From positions 1-6,207 of the forward strand of contig CAMNLN010000212.1 in the NCBI GenBank assembly GCA_946543025.1: a DNA stretch of 6,207 nucleotides, given 5' to 3'. The position numbers and the translations under genes are program-made. The stretch comes from an uncultured Verrucomicrobiota bacterium. Its GTDB lineage: Bacteria > Verrucomicrobiota > Kiritimatiellia > RFP12 > UBA1067. The notes under the pieces were generated by a model. The model made no database searches. It was not told the DNA's origin and saw only the letters and a list, made by a program, of their open reading frames with translations. Of the stretch, positions 1 to 6,207 are shown piece by piece (positions within the stretch are counted from its first letter, which is position 1; each line of letters opens with the position of its first letter).

Positions 1-1115
1 AGAACAACTTCTGGTGGATCGAGTTCGGCGGGAACCTGGACACGGTCGGCGACGCGAACGAAATCCAGCTTGAGCTGAAGAAGATCGCCTACGGCGTGTG
101 GGCGTACCTGAAGAACCATCCCGATGGGCGCGCGCGGAATTACGAGCTCGACTGGATCGGCTCGCTTCCGGGCAAGCGCGAGTCCACGCGCTTCATCGGC
201 CCCCACATCCTCACGCAGCACGACGTGACGAGCGGCGGGCACTTCGAGGACGTGGTCGCGTACGGCGGCTGGACGCTGGATGACCACCATCCCGACGCGA
301 TCTTCCGCCGCAACGGCCCTGTGTCCGTGCAGTACGCCGCGCCGTCCCCTTTCGGCATCCCGTTCGACTGCCTCTACTCCGTGAACGTACCCAACCTGAT
401 GTTCGCGGGACGCGACATCTCCTGCACACACATGGCGCTCTCGTCGTCGCGCGTGATGGCAACCTGCGCCACGCTCGGGCAGGCCGTGGGAACGGCCGCC
501 GCGCTGCTTGTGAAGTACGGAATCGATCCCGCCCGGCTGCGCCGCGAGCGGATTGCCGAGCTTCAGGCGACGCTGGAGGACGACGACTGCATGCTGCCGT
601 TCCGCTGGCGCAAGGTCTCGCCGCTCACCGCTGCGGCGACGTGCGCGGACGACGTGGCCGTGCTTCGTAACGGCATCGACCGCTCCTACGGCGGGGAGGA
701 CAATGGCGTGTGGGTCGCGCCGAACGAGGAGAAGATCGTCTACTCCTGGGAAGGGCCCCGGCGCATTTCCGGCGCGCGTATCGTCTTCGATTCGGAAATG
801 ACCTTCAGGGGCAAGCGCATGCGCAAGCTCGAGGCCACCACGGAGCGCGCAGAGATGCCCAAGATGCTCGCGAAGGGTTTCCGCGTGGAGGTGCGCACGG
901 GCGGCACGTGGCGGGCCGTATTCGAAGATGACGCGAACTACCTGCGCTTCCGCAAGATTTCGTTCGCGCCGGTGGAGGCGGACGCGATGCGCCTCGTCGT
1001 CACCGAGACGTGGGGCGGCGAAAAGGCGCACGTCTTCGCGCTGGACGCCTTGGCGACGCAGCACGACCGGATGCCTGACGTGGCTGAGATCGTCCTCCCC
1101 GGCGAATCAAGTTGA
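1..1115 (+). CDS. FAD-dependent oxidoreductase (pfam12831-like), C-terminal part, 5' truncated
   Basis: The reading frame is open from base 3, so the start codon and the N-terminal Rossmann FAD-binding motif lie upstream of the window; 370 codons are visible before the TGA. The start of the visible part (FWWIEFGG) and the following YGVWAYLKN, NYELDWIGSLPGKRES and VAYGGWTLDDHHP segments are typical of the FAD_oxidored family common in PVC and Bacteroidetes bacteria. The NLMFAGRDIS block followed by THMALSSSRVMATCATLGQA (around 390-485) is the C-terminal FAD-contacting signature. After it, roughly bases 650-1065 encode a beta-rich segment resembling a discoidin (F5/8 type C) or galactose-binding module, often appended in this family. 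The substrate is unknown; relatives are commonly annotated only as FAD-dependent oxidoreductase and are often exported. A GTG at base 96 could be mistaken for a start, but homology-like sequence continues upstream of it. The family call is firm, the function is not. Confidence 0.9.
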   Translation, partial: NNFWWIEFGGNLDTVGDANEIQLELKKIAYGVWAYLKNHPDGRARNYELDWIGSLPGKRESTRFIGPHILTQHDVTSGGHFEDVVAYGGWTLDDHHPDAIFRRNGPVSVQYAAPSPFGIPFDCLYSVNVPNLMFAGRDISCTHMALSSSRVMATCATLGQAVGTAAALLVKYGIDPARLRRERIAELQATLEDDDCMLPFRWRKVSPLTAAATCADDVAVLRNGIDRSYGGEDNGVWVAPNEEKIVYSWEGPRRISGARIVFDSEMTFRGKRMRKLEATTERAEMPKMLAKGFRVEVRTGGTWRAVFEDDANYLRFRKISFAPVEADAMRLVVTETWGGEKAHVFALDALATQHDRMPDVAEIVLPGESS

Positions 1116-1190
1116 GGCAACGGGCTTTTTCGAGTCGCGTGCCAAAGGCGAGGGCAAAAGGAAATAAAGCTGAAAACAAGGAAATATGAC

Positions 1191-2345
1191 ATGAACGCAT
1201 CGAAGCGGTTTTTCACTAACGGGACAGCCGTGTTCGCGTCGGCCCTGCTTCTTGCCGCGTGCCACGTCTCGCTGGCCGCCACCCTGTCTATCGTATCGCC
1301 GGCCGACAAGGCCGTCGTGCCGCTTCTTTCGGCGGACCAGAAGGCGTATCTCGACATGGGCCGCGCCGAGCGGCGCGCGCAGTTCGCCGACTACGCCGCA
1401 CGCAAGCGGATCGCGAAGTTCGGCGACCGACCACAGAAGGTGACGCTCGACTGGCGTCTCTCGGGCACAAACGGGACGGAGCGCGTACGCTATGCCGTGC
1501 GCGTGGCGAGCGAACCGGGCGGCGTACCGTTCTGGCAAGGAGAGACGGAGAAGACGCACATGCGGCTCGACAACTTCGAGGCGGGGCGGACATATTCCTG
1601 GAGGGTGACGGCGAAGACCGATCAAGGCGAGGTCTCAGCGGGCGGGACGTTCGCCACGGAGGACCGTGCGCCGCGCATGATCCATCTGCACGGCGTGCCG
1701 AACATGCGCGACATCGGCGGACGCAAGGGGTTGGACGGACGACGCGTGAGGCAGGGGCGCATCTACCGGTCCGCAGGCCTAAACAGCAACGCTACCAAGG
1801 CCAAGGACGGCACGATGAAGCCGGGTAAGGAACGCCTGAACGACGCCGCGCGCAAGTACGCAAAAAAGACGCTGGGCATCCGCACGGACATCGACCTGCG
1901 CTCCGACCGGGAATGTTACGGCATGACAGGTTCGCCGCTCGGGCCGGAGGTGGCATGGCTGCATGTCTCGTCGTCAGCCTATTCCGGTTTTCACAAGCCG
2001 GCGAGCAAGGAAGCGTTCGCGAAGGTCTTCCGCGCGTTCCTCGACGAGGCGCGCTACCCGATCGTGTTCCATTGCATCGCGGGCGCGGACAGGACGGGTT
2101 CCCTGGCGTTCGTCCTGGAGGCGCTGCTCGGCGTGGAAGAGGACGAGCTGTATAAGGACTGGGAGGTGACGGGCTTCGACAAGAGCAAGCTCGACTTCCG
2201 GCACGAGACGCGCTTCGACAAGCTGGTGAAGGGGTTTGACGCCTATCCCGGCGCGACGATCCGCGAGCGCGTGGAGGCGTTCGTGAAATCATGCGGGTTC
2301 ACGGACGCAGACATCGCCCGCCTCCGAGAACTGATGCTGGAATAG
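1191..2345 (+). CDS. Exported tyrosine-protein phosphatase-like protein with N-terminal Fn3-like domain (PF13350 type)
   Basis: This encodes 384 residues. The ATG at 1191 has an AAGGAAA-type ribosome site six or seven bases upstream; an ATG at 1186 is closed by a stop after two codons. Residues 1-29 form a signal peptide with a basic start and a hydrophobic core. L21-A22-A23-C24 fits a lipobox, while the A29/A30 junction could instead be a signal peptidase I site, so it is a lipoprotein or a secreted protein. Residues about 31-157 are a fibronectin-III-like beta domain (TLSIVSPAD start, RTYSWRVTAKTD strand). Residues about 165-384 are the phosphatase: NMRDIGG at 171-177, DLRSDRE at 235-241, and the catalytic P-loop HCIAGADRTG with nucleophile C295 and R301, so the CX5R core is intact. 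Family members, such as the Listeria LipA type, dephosphorylate phosphotyrosine or phosphoinositides; the substrate here cannot be read. It lies 75 bases after the oxidoreductase gene and may be cotranscribed with it. Confidence 0.92.
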   Translation: MNASKRFFTNGTAVFASALLLAACHVSLAATLSIVSPADKAVVPLLSADQKAYLDMGRAERRAQFADYAARKRIAKFGDRPQKVTLDWRLSGTNGTERVRYAVRVASEPGGVPFWQGETEKTHMRLDNFEAGRTYSWRVTAKTDQGEVSAGGTFATEDRAPRMIHLHGVPNMRDIGGRKGLDGRRVRQGRIYRSAGLNSNATKAKDGTMKPGKERLNDAARKYAKKTLGIRTDIDLRSDRECYGMTGSPLGPEVAWLHVSSSAYSGFHKPASKEAFAKVFRAFLDEARYPIVFHCIAGADRTGSLAFVLEALLGVEEDELYKDWEVTGFDKSKLDFRHETRFDKLVKGFDAYPGATIRERVEAFVKSCGFTDADIARLRELMLE

Positions 2346-2354
2346 GAAGGAAAC

Positions 2355-2408
2355 GCGCGTGCGGGCGCGCCGATGGCCGGCGTGGCGGCGGCGCGCGGCG
2401 GCATCGGC
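2355..2408. repeat. GC-rich inverted repeats downstream of the phosphatase gene
   Basis: Two possible hairpins lie just after the phosphatase stop codon. The first is GCGCG (2355-2359) with CGCGC (2366-2370) around a six-base loop. The second is GCCGATG (2369-2375) with CATCGGC (2402-2408), with inner GCCG/CGGC pairing also possible. The two share two bases and could be alternatives. No T-run follows, so this is not a canonical intrinsic terminator; it may slow or stabilise the 3' end of the upstream transcript. In DNA this GC-rich, some self-complementarity arises by chance. Confidence 0.3.
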
Positions 2409-2460
2409 ATCCGATCCGGCCGTCCGGGCGGCAACAGAAATTCCCCCTGCGGTTCCGGAA

Positions 2461-2471
2461 AGGGATTCCCT
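2461..2471. promoter_or_regulatory. Short palindrome AGGGA-T-TCCCT, possible operator
   Basis: The 11-base sequence AGGGATTCCCT is a perfect inverted repeat around one central T. It sits where the -35 region of the promoter before the LamG gene would be, 16 bases upstream of the -10 hexamer. A bound regulator here would block or assist RNA polymerase. No cognate regulator gene is in the window and half-sites of five bases can occur by chance, so the operator role is only a suggestion. Confidence 0.25.
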
Positions 2472-2493
2472 GCCCGCGAATTTGTGATATACT
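2465..2493 (+). promoter_or_regulatory. Extended -10 promoter for the LamG gene
   Basis: TGATATACT at 2485-2493 is an extended -10 element (TG-N-TATACT), five of six bases matching TATAAT, in an otherwise GC-rich surrounding. No good TTGACA-like -35 is visible; the best spaced candidates are ATTCCC (2465-2470, 17-base spacer) or TTCCCT (2466-2471, 16-base spacer), which is tolerable with an extended -10. Transcription would begin near 2500 and give a leader of about 44 bases before the LamG start codon. This suggests that the LamG gene can be transcribed independently of the phosphatase gene. Confidence 0.6.
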
Positions 2494-2528
2494 GTGCACC
2501 GACGGGGACATCCCTCAAATTGAACAAC

Positions 2529-2534
2529 AGGAGG
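2529..2534 (+). promoter_or_regulatory. Strong Shine-Dalgarno that sets the LamG gene start
   Basis: AGGAGG lies nine bases upstream of the ATG at 2544. The same frame stays open upstream to an ATG at 2373, but that one has no ribosome site, lies before the promoter, and would put 57 low-plausibility residues in front of a clear signal peptide. The start is therefore 2544. Confidence 0.85.
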
Positions 2535-2543
2535 AATACGATC

Positions 2544-5135
2544 ATGAAAACGATGGTCCTGCCTTTCGTGCTGGTTGCCGTAGCGGCGTCCGGATCCGCT
2601 CTGGACGAAGCGATGTTCTGGTGGAAGTTCGACTCGGGCGGCGCGGACGGCGCGGTGGCCGCGGCGGGCGAGATCCACGACTGCCGCGACGCCGCGCAGG
2701 GCACGCCGAGCCGGATGTGCGGCCCGAGCGGCGGGCCGCTCTGGACGCGCACGACGGTGCGTCTTCCCTACCGGCAGAAGGACGTGGTCTGCACGGCGCT
2801 CAACGTGCAGGCCGTCACGAACGCGAGCAACCAGGTGCGCCCCACGATGGTCGACATCACGGGCGGCTACGTGAACAGCGACACGGTGACGTTCTTCGCG
2901 CGCATCTGCCCCGGCGAGCAGCTCTATACCACGACGAGCGAGCGCTTCATCTACAACAACAATTTCCTCTGGTCGAATGCCGGAGGACCGACGGCGTCCT
3001 ACGGCAACCTCTTCGGCATCGGCCGGAACGGCGCGAAATACTCGCCGATCCTCTTCATCGGCCAGCGCTCGACGTCCTTTGCCGACATCACGCTGGAAGT
3101 CGGCAAGTGGTACGACCTCGCGTTCAGCATCTCCCGGATCGAGGTCGACGCCAAGCCCAAGCAGCGCGTGCTCTGCGTGGTGGCGGGGGACAACGGACTT
3201 TTCTACCAGACGCGGGACTTGGATTTCGACCGCGCGGTGGAATTTTCCGGCAGCACCGGGCGGCTCGGCGGGCAGTCGTACGTCAGCGCCTGGCAGAACA
3301 TCGGCACCGGCAGCTCCGTCGACTGCAAGGACTACAACGGCCTCATCCACGAGATGGCGCTGTGGGACCGGGGGCTGACCTTGGCCGAGATCCTCGACGT
3401 GTTCGGACGGCCCGAGGCGCCGGAAGGGGACGACGTGTTCGCGGACGTCCACCGCTGGTGGAAGTTCGACCGCGACCTCGACGGCGACGGCAAGGTGTCC
3501 GCGAACGAGCTGCGCGACGTGCGGAAGTGGGGCACGGCCGCCGCGCCGGCGGCGGGGAACCCGGAGGTCGAATACGTGACGGACGGCGGTCCGCTCACGT
3601 GGCAGGCGACGACCGTGTTCCGGCCCGCGCTCGGCACGTCGTTCTCCGCCGACTGCCTGACGTTCGCGCCGCAGTACCGCACGACGGAGGACGGCGTGTA
3701 CCAGGTGCTGCCGGCGCGCGTGCGGCTGTCCGACTCCACCGTGGCGGGCGACAGCACCTTCATCGCCCGCATCCGCATCGCGCTGCCGGAGGACGGCGTC
3801 GTGGGCGACAAGGCGTGCTACGTGTTCAACAACGCATTCGACTGGGGCGGCACGACGGACCAGAGCGGCGGCTACGAGATCGGCGTCGTGTCGCTCGGGG
3901 CCAACGCCACCAACTTCTACCCCCGCTACTACGCGGGGCGCAGCTCGGTCTACGCGTCCTCGCTGAAGCTGACCACCAACGTCTGGTACGACATCGCCTG
4001 GACGGTGTCGCCGCAGGCGGACGGCAAGGACCACCTGACCGTGACGGTGGCCGATTCCCAGTACGGCATCCGCACGTGGAGCGGCACGATGGCCACCAGC
4101 CAGGCGAAGTTCGTCGGCAAGACGCTCGCGCTGGGCGGCGAGAGCGACTACCGCACCTGGTGTAACTACAGCAACAGCGTGGGGACGGTCTTTTCCTCCG
4201 GCAACGCGATCAAGAACTTCACCGGCTCGATCCAGCAGCTCGCCGCGTGGCGGCGCGTGCTCACGAAGGACGAGATCGCGGCGGCGTTCGGCTACCCGCG
4301 CGCCGTGTTCGGCGCGGGCACGGCGGACGGCGCGTCCGGCGAGTTCGCGATGGCCGCCGAGGGTTCCTACGACTATACCGTGAGCGACACGTGGCACGAC
4401 ATGGCGGGCACGCTCGATGCCACCCACCGCACGCTCACGCTCCGCTTCACGCCGCCGCCGAGCTGGAGCGGGATGGACCAGGCGTTCCATCTCGTCGCGG
4501 GAGACGTTGCGGGCGCGGACGCGCAGGTGTCGCTCGCCGTCAACGGCGCGCGGTTCGGCGCGAAGCCGGTGGGGACGGGCAGCAACGTGTGGTGGGTCGT
4601 GAAGGGCGGCGCGATCCATGCGGGCGAGAACGTCGCCACGCTCACGCTGGGCGGCACGGGGTCGCTCGCGATCGACAAGGTCGAGATGCTCGGCTCGTGG
4701 GCGCTCGTCTCCGGCGTGGGCGGGAACTTCACGCACGAGGGGCAGATCGCGATCAAGGACTACTACGTGGGCGACCTGAACATGGCGCACGTCACGCGCG
4801 CCGTCACGGGGGGCAATTCCAGCAACCGCCTACACTTCTACGTGCCGCCGTGGCTGGCGGAGAACTTCCCGTTCGAGTTCACGTTCCGCACGATTAATGA
4901 CCCGAACAGCTCCGCGGCCTTTACGGTCAACGTCAACGGAACCGAGGCGTTCAGCGCGCCGACCGGCCTCCCCAACGCGGAGCGGACGATTTCGCTCGCG
5001 CCCGGCGCGCTGTTGCCCGGCTGGAACGTGATCGAGCCGCATTTCCAGACGGGCGGCGGCACGTGGGTGCAGTGGAATCGCTACAGCCTGCGGATGCTCG
5101 GCCCCGAGCTCGGCACGTACATCATCCTGCGATAA
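2544..5135 (+). CDS. Secreted LamG-domain protein with two LamG-like and two galactose-binding-like modules
   Basis: This encodes 863 residues. Residues 1-19 are a signal peptide (basic KT, hydrophobic VLPFVLVAVAA, cleavage near SGSA). Two LamG/concanavalin-like jellyroll units follow, A1 at about 21-290 and A2 at about 298-587. Both open with WWKFD (W26, W305), have a WYD strand (WYDLAFSI 189-196; WYDIAWTV 481-488) and close with a helix of the type LTxxEI (279-283; 573-577) before FG and a proline. A2 carries a perfect EF-hand loop at D311-E322. The C-terminal part is two related beta-sandwich modules, B1 about 605-722 and B2 about 735-855. Both have a DY.V.D start, a PP turn, a VNG hairpin (666-668, 797-799) and a G-x-NV strand. 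They resemble domain III of rhamnogalacturonan lyases (CBM-like). No catalytic domain, membrane anchor, LPXTG or PEP-CTERM signal is seen. The likely role is extracellular or periplasmic carbohydrate or surface binding; the ligand is unknown. Nine cysteines occur, six of them in A1 and none in the B modules. Confidence 0.92.
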   Translation: MKTMVLPFVLVAVAASGSALDEAMFWWKFDSGGADGAVAAAGEIHDCRDAAQGTPSRMCGPSGGPLWTRTTVRLPYRQKDVVCTALNVQAVTNASNQVRPTMVDITGGYVNSDTVTFFARICPGEQLYTTTSERFIYNNNFLWSNAGGPTASYGNLFGIGRNGAKYSPILFIGQRSTSFADITLEVGKWYDLAFSISRIEVDAKPKQRVLCVVAGDNGLFYQTRDLDFDRAVEFSGSTGRLGGQSYVSAWQNIGTGSSVDCKDYNGLIHEMALWDRGLTLAEILDVFGRPEAPEGDDVFADVHRWWKFDRDLDGDGKVSANELRDVRKWGTAAAPAAGNPEVEYVTDGGPLTWQATTVFRPALGTSFSADCLTFAPQYRTTEDGVYQVLPARVRLSDSTVAGDSTFIARIRIALPEDGVVGDKACYVFNNAFDWGGTTDQSGGYEIGVVSLGANATNFYPRYYAGRSSVYASSLKLTTNVWYDIAWTVSPQADGKDHLTVTVADSQYGIRTWSGTMATSQAKFVGKTLALGGESDYRTWCNYSNSVGTVFSSGNAIKNFTGSIQQLAAWRRVLTKDEIAAAFGYPRAVFGAGTADGASGEFAMAAEGSYDYTVSDTWHDMAGTLDATHRTLTLRFTPPPSWSGMDQAFHLVAGDVAGADAQVSLAVNGARFGAKPVGTGSNVWWVVKGGAIHAGENVATLTLGGTGSLAIDKVEMLGSWALVSGVGGNFTHEGQIAIKDYYVGDLNMAHVTRAVTGGNSSNRLHFYVPPWLAENFPFEFTFRTINDPNSSAAFTVNVNGTEAFSAPTGLPNAERTISLAPGALLPGWNVIEPHFQTGGGTWVQWNRYSLRMLGPELGTYIILR
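2618..2633 (+). repeat. Direct repeat copy 1, opening of LamG module A1
   Basis: CTGGTGGAAGTTCGAC occurs here and again, identical, at 3455-3470 in the same codon phase. It encodes the WWKFD opening of the first LamG module. The copies are 837 bases apart, exactly 279 codons. This shared 16-mer marks the internal duplication at DNA level; elsewhere the two modules have diverged strongly. Confidence 0.75.
3455..3470 (+). repeat. Direct repeat copy 2, opening of LamG module A2
   Basis: This is the second identical copy of the 16-base sequence at 2618-2633, encoding WWKFD at residues 305-309 of the LamG protein. The EF-hand loop begins immediately after it. Confidence 0.75.
3474..3509 (+). other. 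EF-hand-like calcium-binding loop within LamG module A2
   Basis: Residues 311-322 of the LamG protein read DLDGDGKVSANE. They have D at loop positions 1, 3 and 5, G at 6, a hydrophobic V at 8, S at 9 and E at 12, the full canonical EF-hand or dockerin-type calcium loop. A following LRD continues as a short helix. Only one loop is present, so this is not a dockerin, which needs two. Calcium binding is inferred from the motif. Confidence 0.7.
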
Positions 5136-5140
5136 GCGGG

Positions 5141-5169
5141 CGTACGAGTCGGCGGGGCCGTCGCGTACG
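5141..5169. repeat. Imperfect inverted repeat after the LamG gene
   Basis: CGTACG at 5141-5146 and at 5164-5169 can pair. An inner CGG/CCG stem (5150-5152 with 5159-5161) makes an imperfect hairpin six bases after the LamG stop codon. No T-run follows directly, so terminator function is doubtful. The rest of the 140-base gap (5136-5275) shows no promoter I would trust. Confidence 0.25.
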
Positions 5170-5275
5170 GAAACACGGGCACGGTGACGGGCGGGGCATC
5201 GTCGCCAAGGACTCCGGCCTGTGGACGTGGCGGACGGCATGACGGTTGTTTTCAGTCAGAAAGGACCATAGGAAG

Positions 5276-6207
5276 GTGACAAGAAGATTCTTCATCGACG
5301 GGCTGGCCGCCGCGCTAGCGGCGAGGCCGCAGAAGCTCTTCGCCAAGGATGAGGCGGACTTCGACGACAACCTGCTCGTCTTCCTCTCCGACGTCCACGC
5401 GGGCGCGGCCCAGACCTGCAAGTGGGCGCGCAAGAAGCTGAAGGAGTCGGTGGCGGAGATCCTGAAGATGCGCCCGCTGCCGCGCAACGTGCTCGTGTTC
5501 GGCGACTTGGCGCACGTCTGCGGGCTGGGCGCGGACTACGACGCCTCGCGGCCGACGTTCAAGCTTCTGGAGGACGCGGGCATCACCGTGACGGTGGGCA
5601 TGGGCAACCACGACCGGCGCAGCGAGTTCGCCGCCCGCTGGCCGGACGCTCCGAAGAAATCCCTCGTGCCGGGGCGCTTCGTGCATCTGGTCGAGACGCC
5701 GTCCGTCGGTTTCCTCATGCTCGATTCCCTCCAGGGGACGGACGACCGTGCCAAGGACGACTTCGGGCCGGTGCCCGGCGCGCTGTCGGACGAGCAGCAG
5801 GCGTTCCTGCGGGACTTTCTCGCCAAGCGGACGAAACCCGTCATCCTCTGCGCGCACCATACCGTCGGAGATCTGAAGATGTGCGGCAAGCCGCTCGCGC
5901 TCGTCATGGTCACGACCCCGTGCGTCGCCGGATTCATCCACGGGCACAACCACCGTTGGATGCGGGCCTGGATGCGCGACAAGAAGCAAAAGACGCCTGA
6001 ACGCGCGAAACGGGAGCTGTGCCTGCCGTCGAACGGGCTTTGGGGCGACATCGGCTACGCCACATGCCGCGTGTCGCCAGGGAAGATGGAGGTCGCGCCG
6101 ACATTGAAGGACTTCTGGCTGTCGCGTCCCGTGTCGCCCGAACGCCGCCCGCCCGAATGGGACGACATCCTCGCCGAGGGCCGCGCCTCCGGCCCGTGCA
6201 TCTTCCG
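5276..6207 (+). CDS. Calcineurin-like metallophosphoesterase with Tat-like signal, 3' truncated
   Basis: The frame opens at GTG 5276 and is still open at the window end (310 codons visible). In-frame TGA at 5240-5242 limits the start. AAGGA at 5261-5265 is ten bases upstream, and there is no nearby in-frame ATG. The N-terminus MTRRFFIDGLAAALA has a twin-arginine pair followed by a short hydrophobic stretch, suggesting Tat export. All five metallophosphoesterase motifs are present in order: D39-V-H41 (LSDVHAG), G76-D77 (VFGDLAH), G110-N111-H112-D113, A193-H194-H195, and G223-H224-N225-H226-R. These residues hold the two-metal centre that hydrolyses phosphate mono- or diesters. The layout resembles the Tat-exported metallophosphatases annotated as cyclic-nucleotide phosphodiesterase-like in Planctomycetes and Verrucomicrobia, but the substrate cannot be read. 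After the last motif, LPSNGLW and a tail to about residue 310 suggest that little of the C-terminus is missing. It begins 140 bases after the LamG gene. Confidence 0.92.
   Translation, partial: MTRRFFIDGLAAALAARPQKLFAKDEADFDDNLLVFLSDVHAGAAQTCKWARKKLKESVAEILKMRPLPRNVLVFGDLAHVCGLGADYDASRPTFKLLEDAGITVTVGMGNHDRRSEFAARWPDAPKKSLVPGRFVHLVETPSVGFLMLDSLQGTDDRAKDDFGPVPGALSDEQQAFLRDFLAKRTKPVILCAHHTVGDLKMCGKPLALVMVTTPCVAGFIHGHNHRWMRAWMRDKKQKTPERAKRELCLPSNGLWGDIGYATCRVSPGKMEVAPTLKDFWLSRPVSPERRPPEWDDILAEGRASGPCIF

Noticed and set aside
1111..1130. Possible intrinsic terminator GTTG-AGG-CAAC followed by GGGC and five T
   Set aside because: The stem is only four base pairs, overlaps the stop codon and is separated from the short T-run by GGGC. 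It is too weak to call.
3474..3509. Dockerin domain for cellulosome-like assembly
   Set aside because: Only one EF-hand-type loop is present and it lies inside a LamG module. Dockerins need two such loops about 20-25 residues apart and are usually terminal.
2291..4165. A 624-codon + strand frame overlapping the phosphatase end and the LamG gene
   Set aside because: It is arginine-rich low-complexity sequence out of frame with the LamG gene, crosses its promoter and has no domain. It is a shadow frame.
2289..4790. An 833-codon open frame on the minus strand opposite the LamG gene
   Set aside because: It is extremely rich in R, A, V, H and E, with no recognisable domain, and mirrors the LamG gene, which has a signal peptide, ribosome site and clear domains. 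It is a composition shadow of GC-rich codon use.
5096..5135. C-terminal sorting signal on the LamG protein
   Set aside because: The tail (MLGPELGTYIILR) lacks a PEP or LPXTG motif, a hydrophobic helix and a basic end. It reads as the last strands of module B2.
5315..5989. A minus-strand frame of 224 codons opposite the metallophosphoesterase
   Set aside because: The + strand frame contains all five metallophosphoesterase motifs in order; the opposite frame has no recognisable feature.

Overview
The window is GC-rich DNA with G/C favoured at third codon positions. It carries four genes, all on the + strand; the first and last are cut by the window edges. No RNA gene, CRISPR array, insertion sequence or integrase was seen. 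The content is a pfam12831-type FAD-dependent oxidoreductase, an exported tyrosine-phosphatase-like protein, a large secreted LamG (jellyroll) protein and a Tat-like exported metallophosphoesterase. This mix fits a free-living or gut member of the PVC group, most likely Kiritimatiellota or a related Verrucomicrobia-type lineage, where such families are heavily expanded. That placement is inferred from gene content only; no marker gene is present.

Layout. Positions 1-1115 hold the C-terminal part of the FAD-dependent oxidoreductase, ending in a discoidin-like beta-sandwich module. After a 75-base gap, 1191-2345 encodes a lipoprotein or secreted protein with an N-terminal fibronectin-III-like domain and a C-terminal PF13350-type phosphatase domain with an intact CX5R loop. 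The 198-base gap that follows contains GC-rich inverted repeats, then a good extended -10 promoter and a strong Shine-Dalgarno. These drive 2544-5135, an 863-residue secreted protein built as two LamG-like modules followed by two rhamnogalacturonan-lyase-domain-III-like modules (A-A-B-B). After a 140-base gap, a GTG-started gene at 5276 encodes a metallophosphoesterase with all five family motifs, and runs off the window end.

How they may work together. All three genes with a visible N-terminus appear exported, and the oxidoreductase family is also often exported. The set is therefore consistent with an envelope or periplasmic function in carbohydrate binding and processing, plus phosphate-ester removal. 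The LamG gene has its own promoter, so this is not clearly one operon. No glycoside hydrolase, sulfatase or transporter is visible, so assignment to a polysaccharide-utilisation locus is only a hypothesis. I see no clear evidence of a wholly new system. The most distinctive item is the duplicated architecture of the LamG protein, with a perfect EF-hand loop in only one of its two LamG copies.
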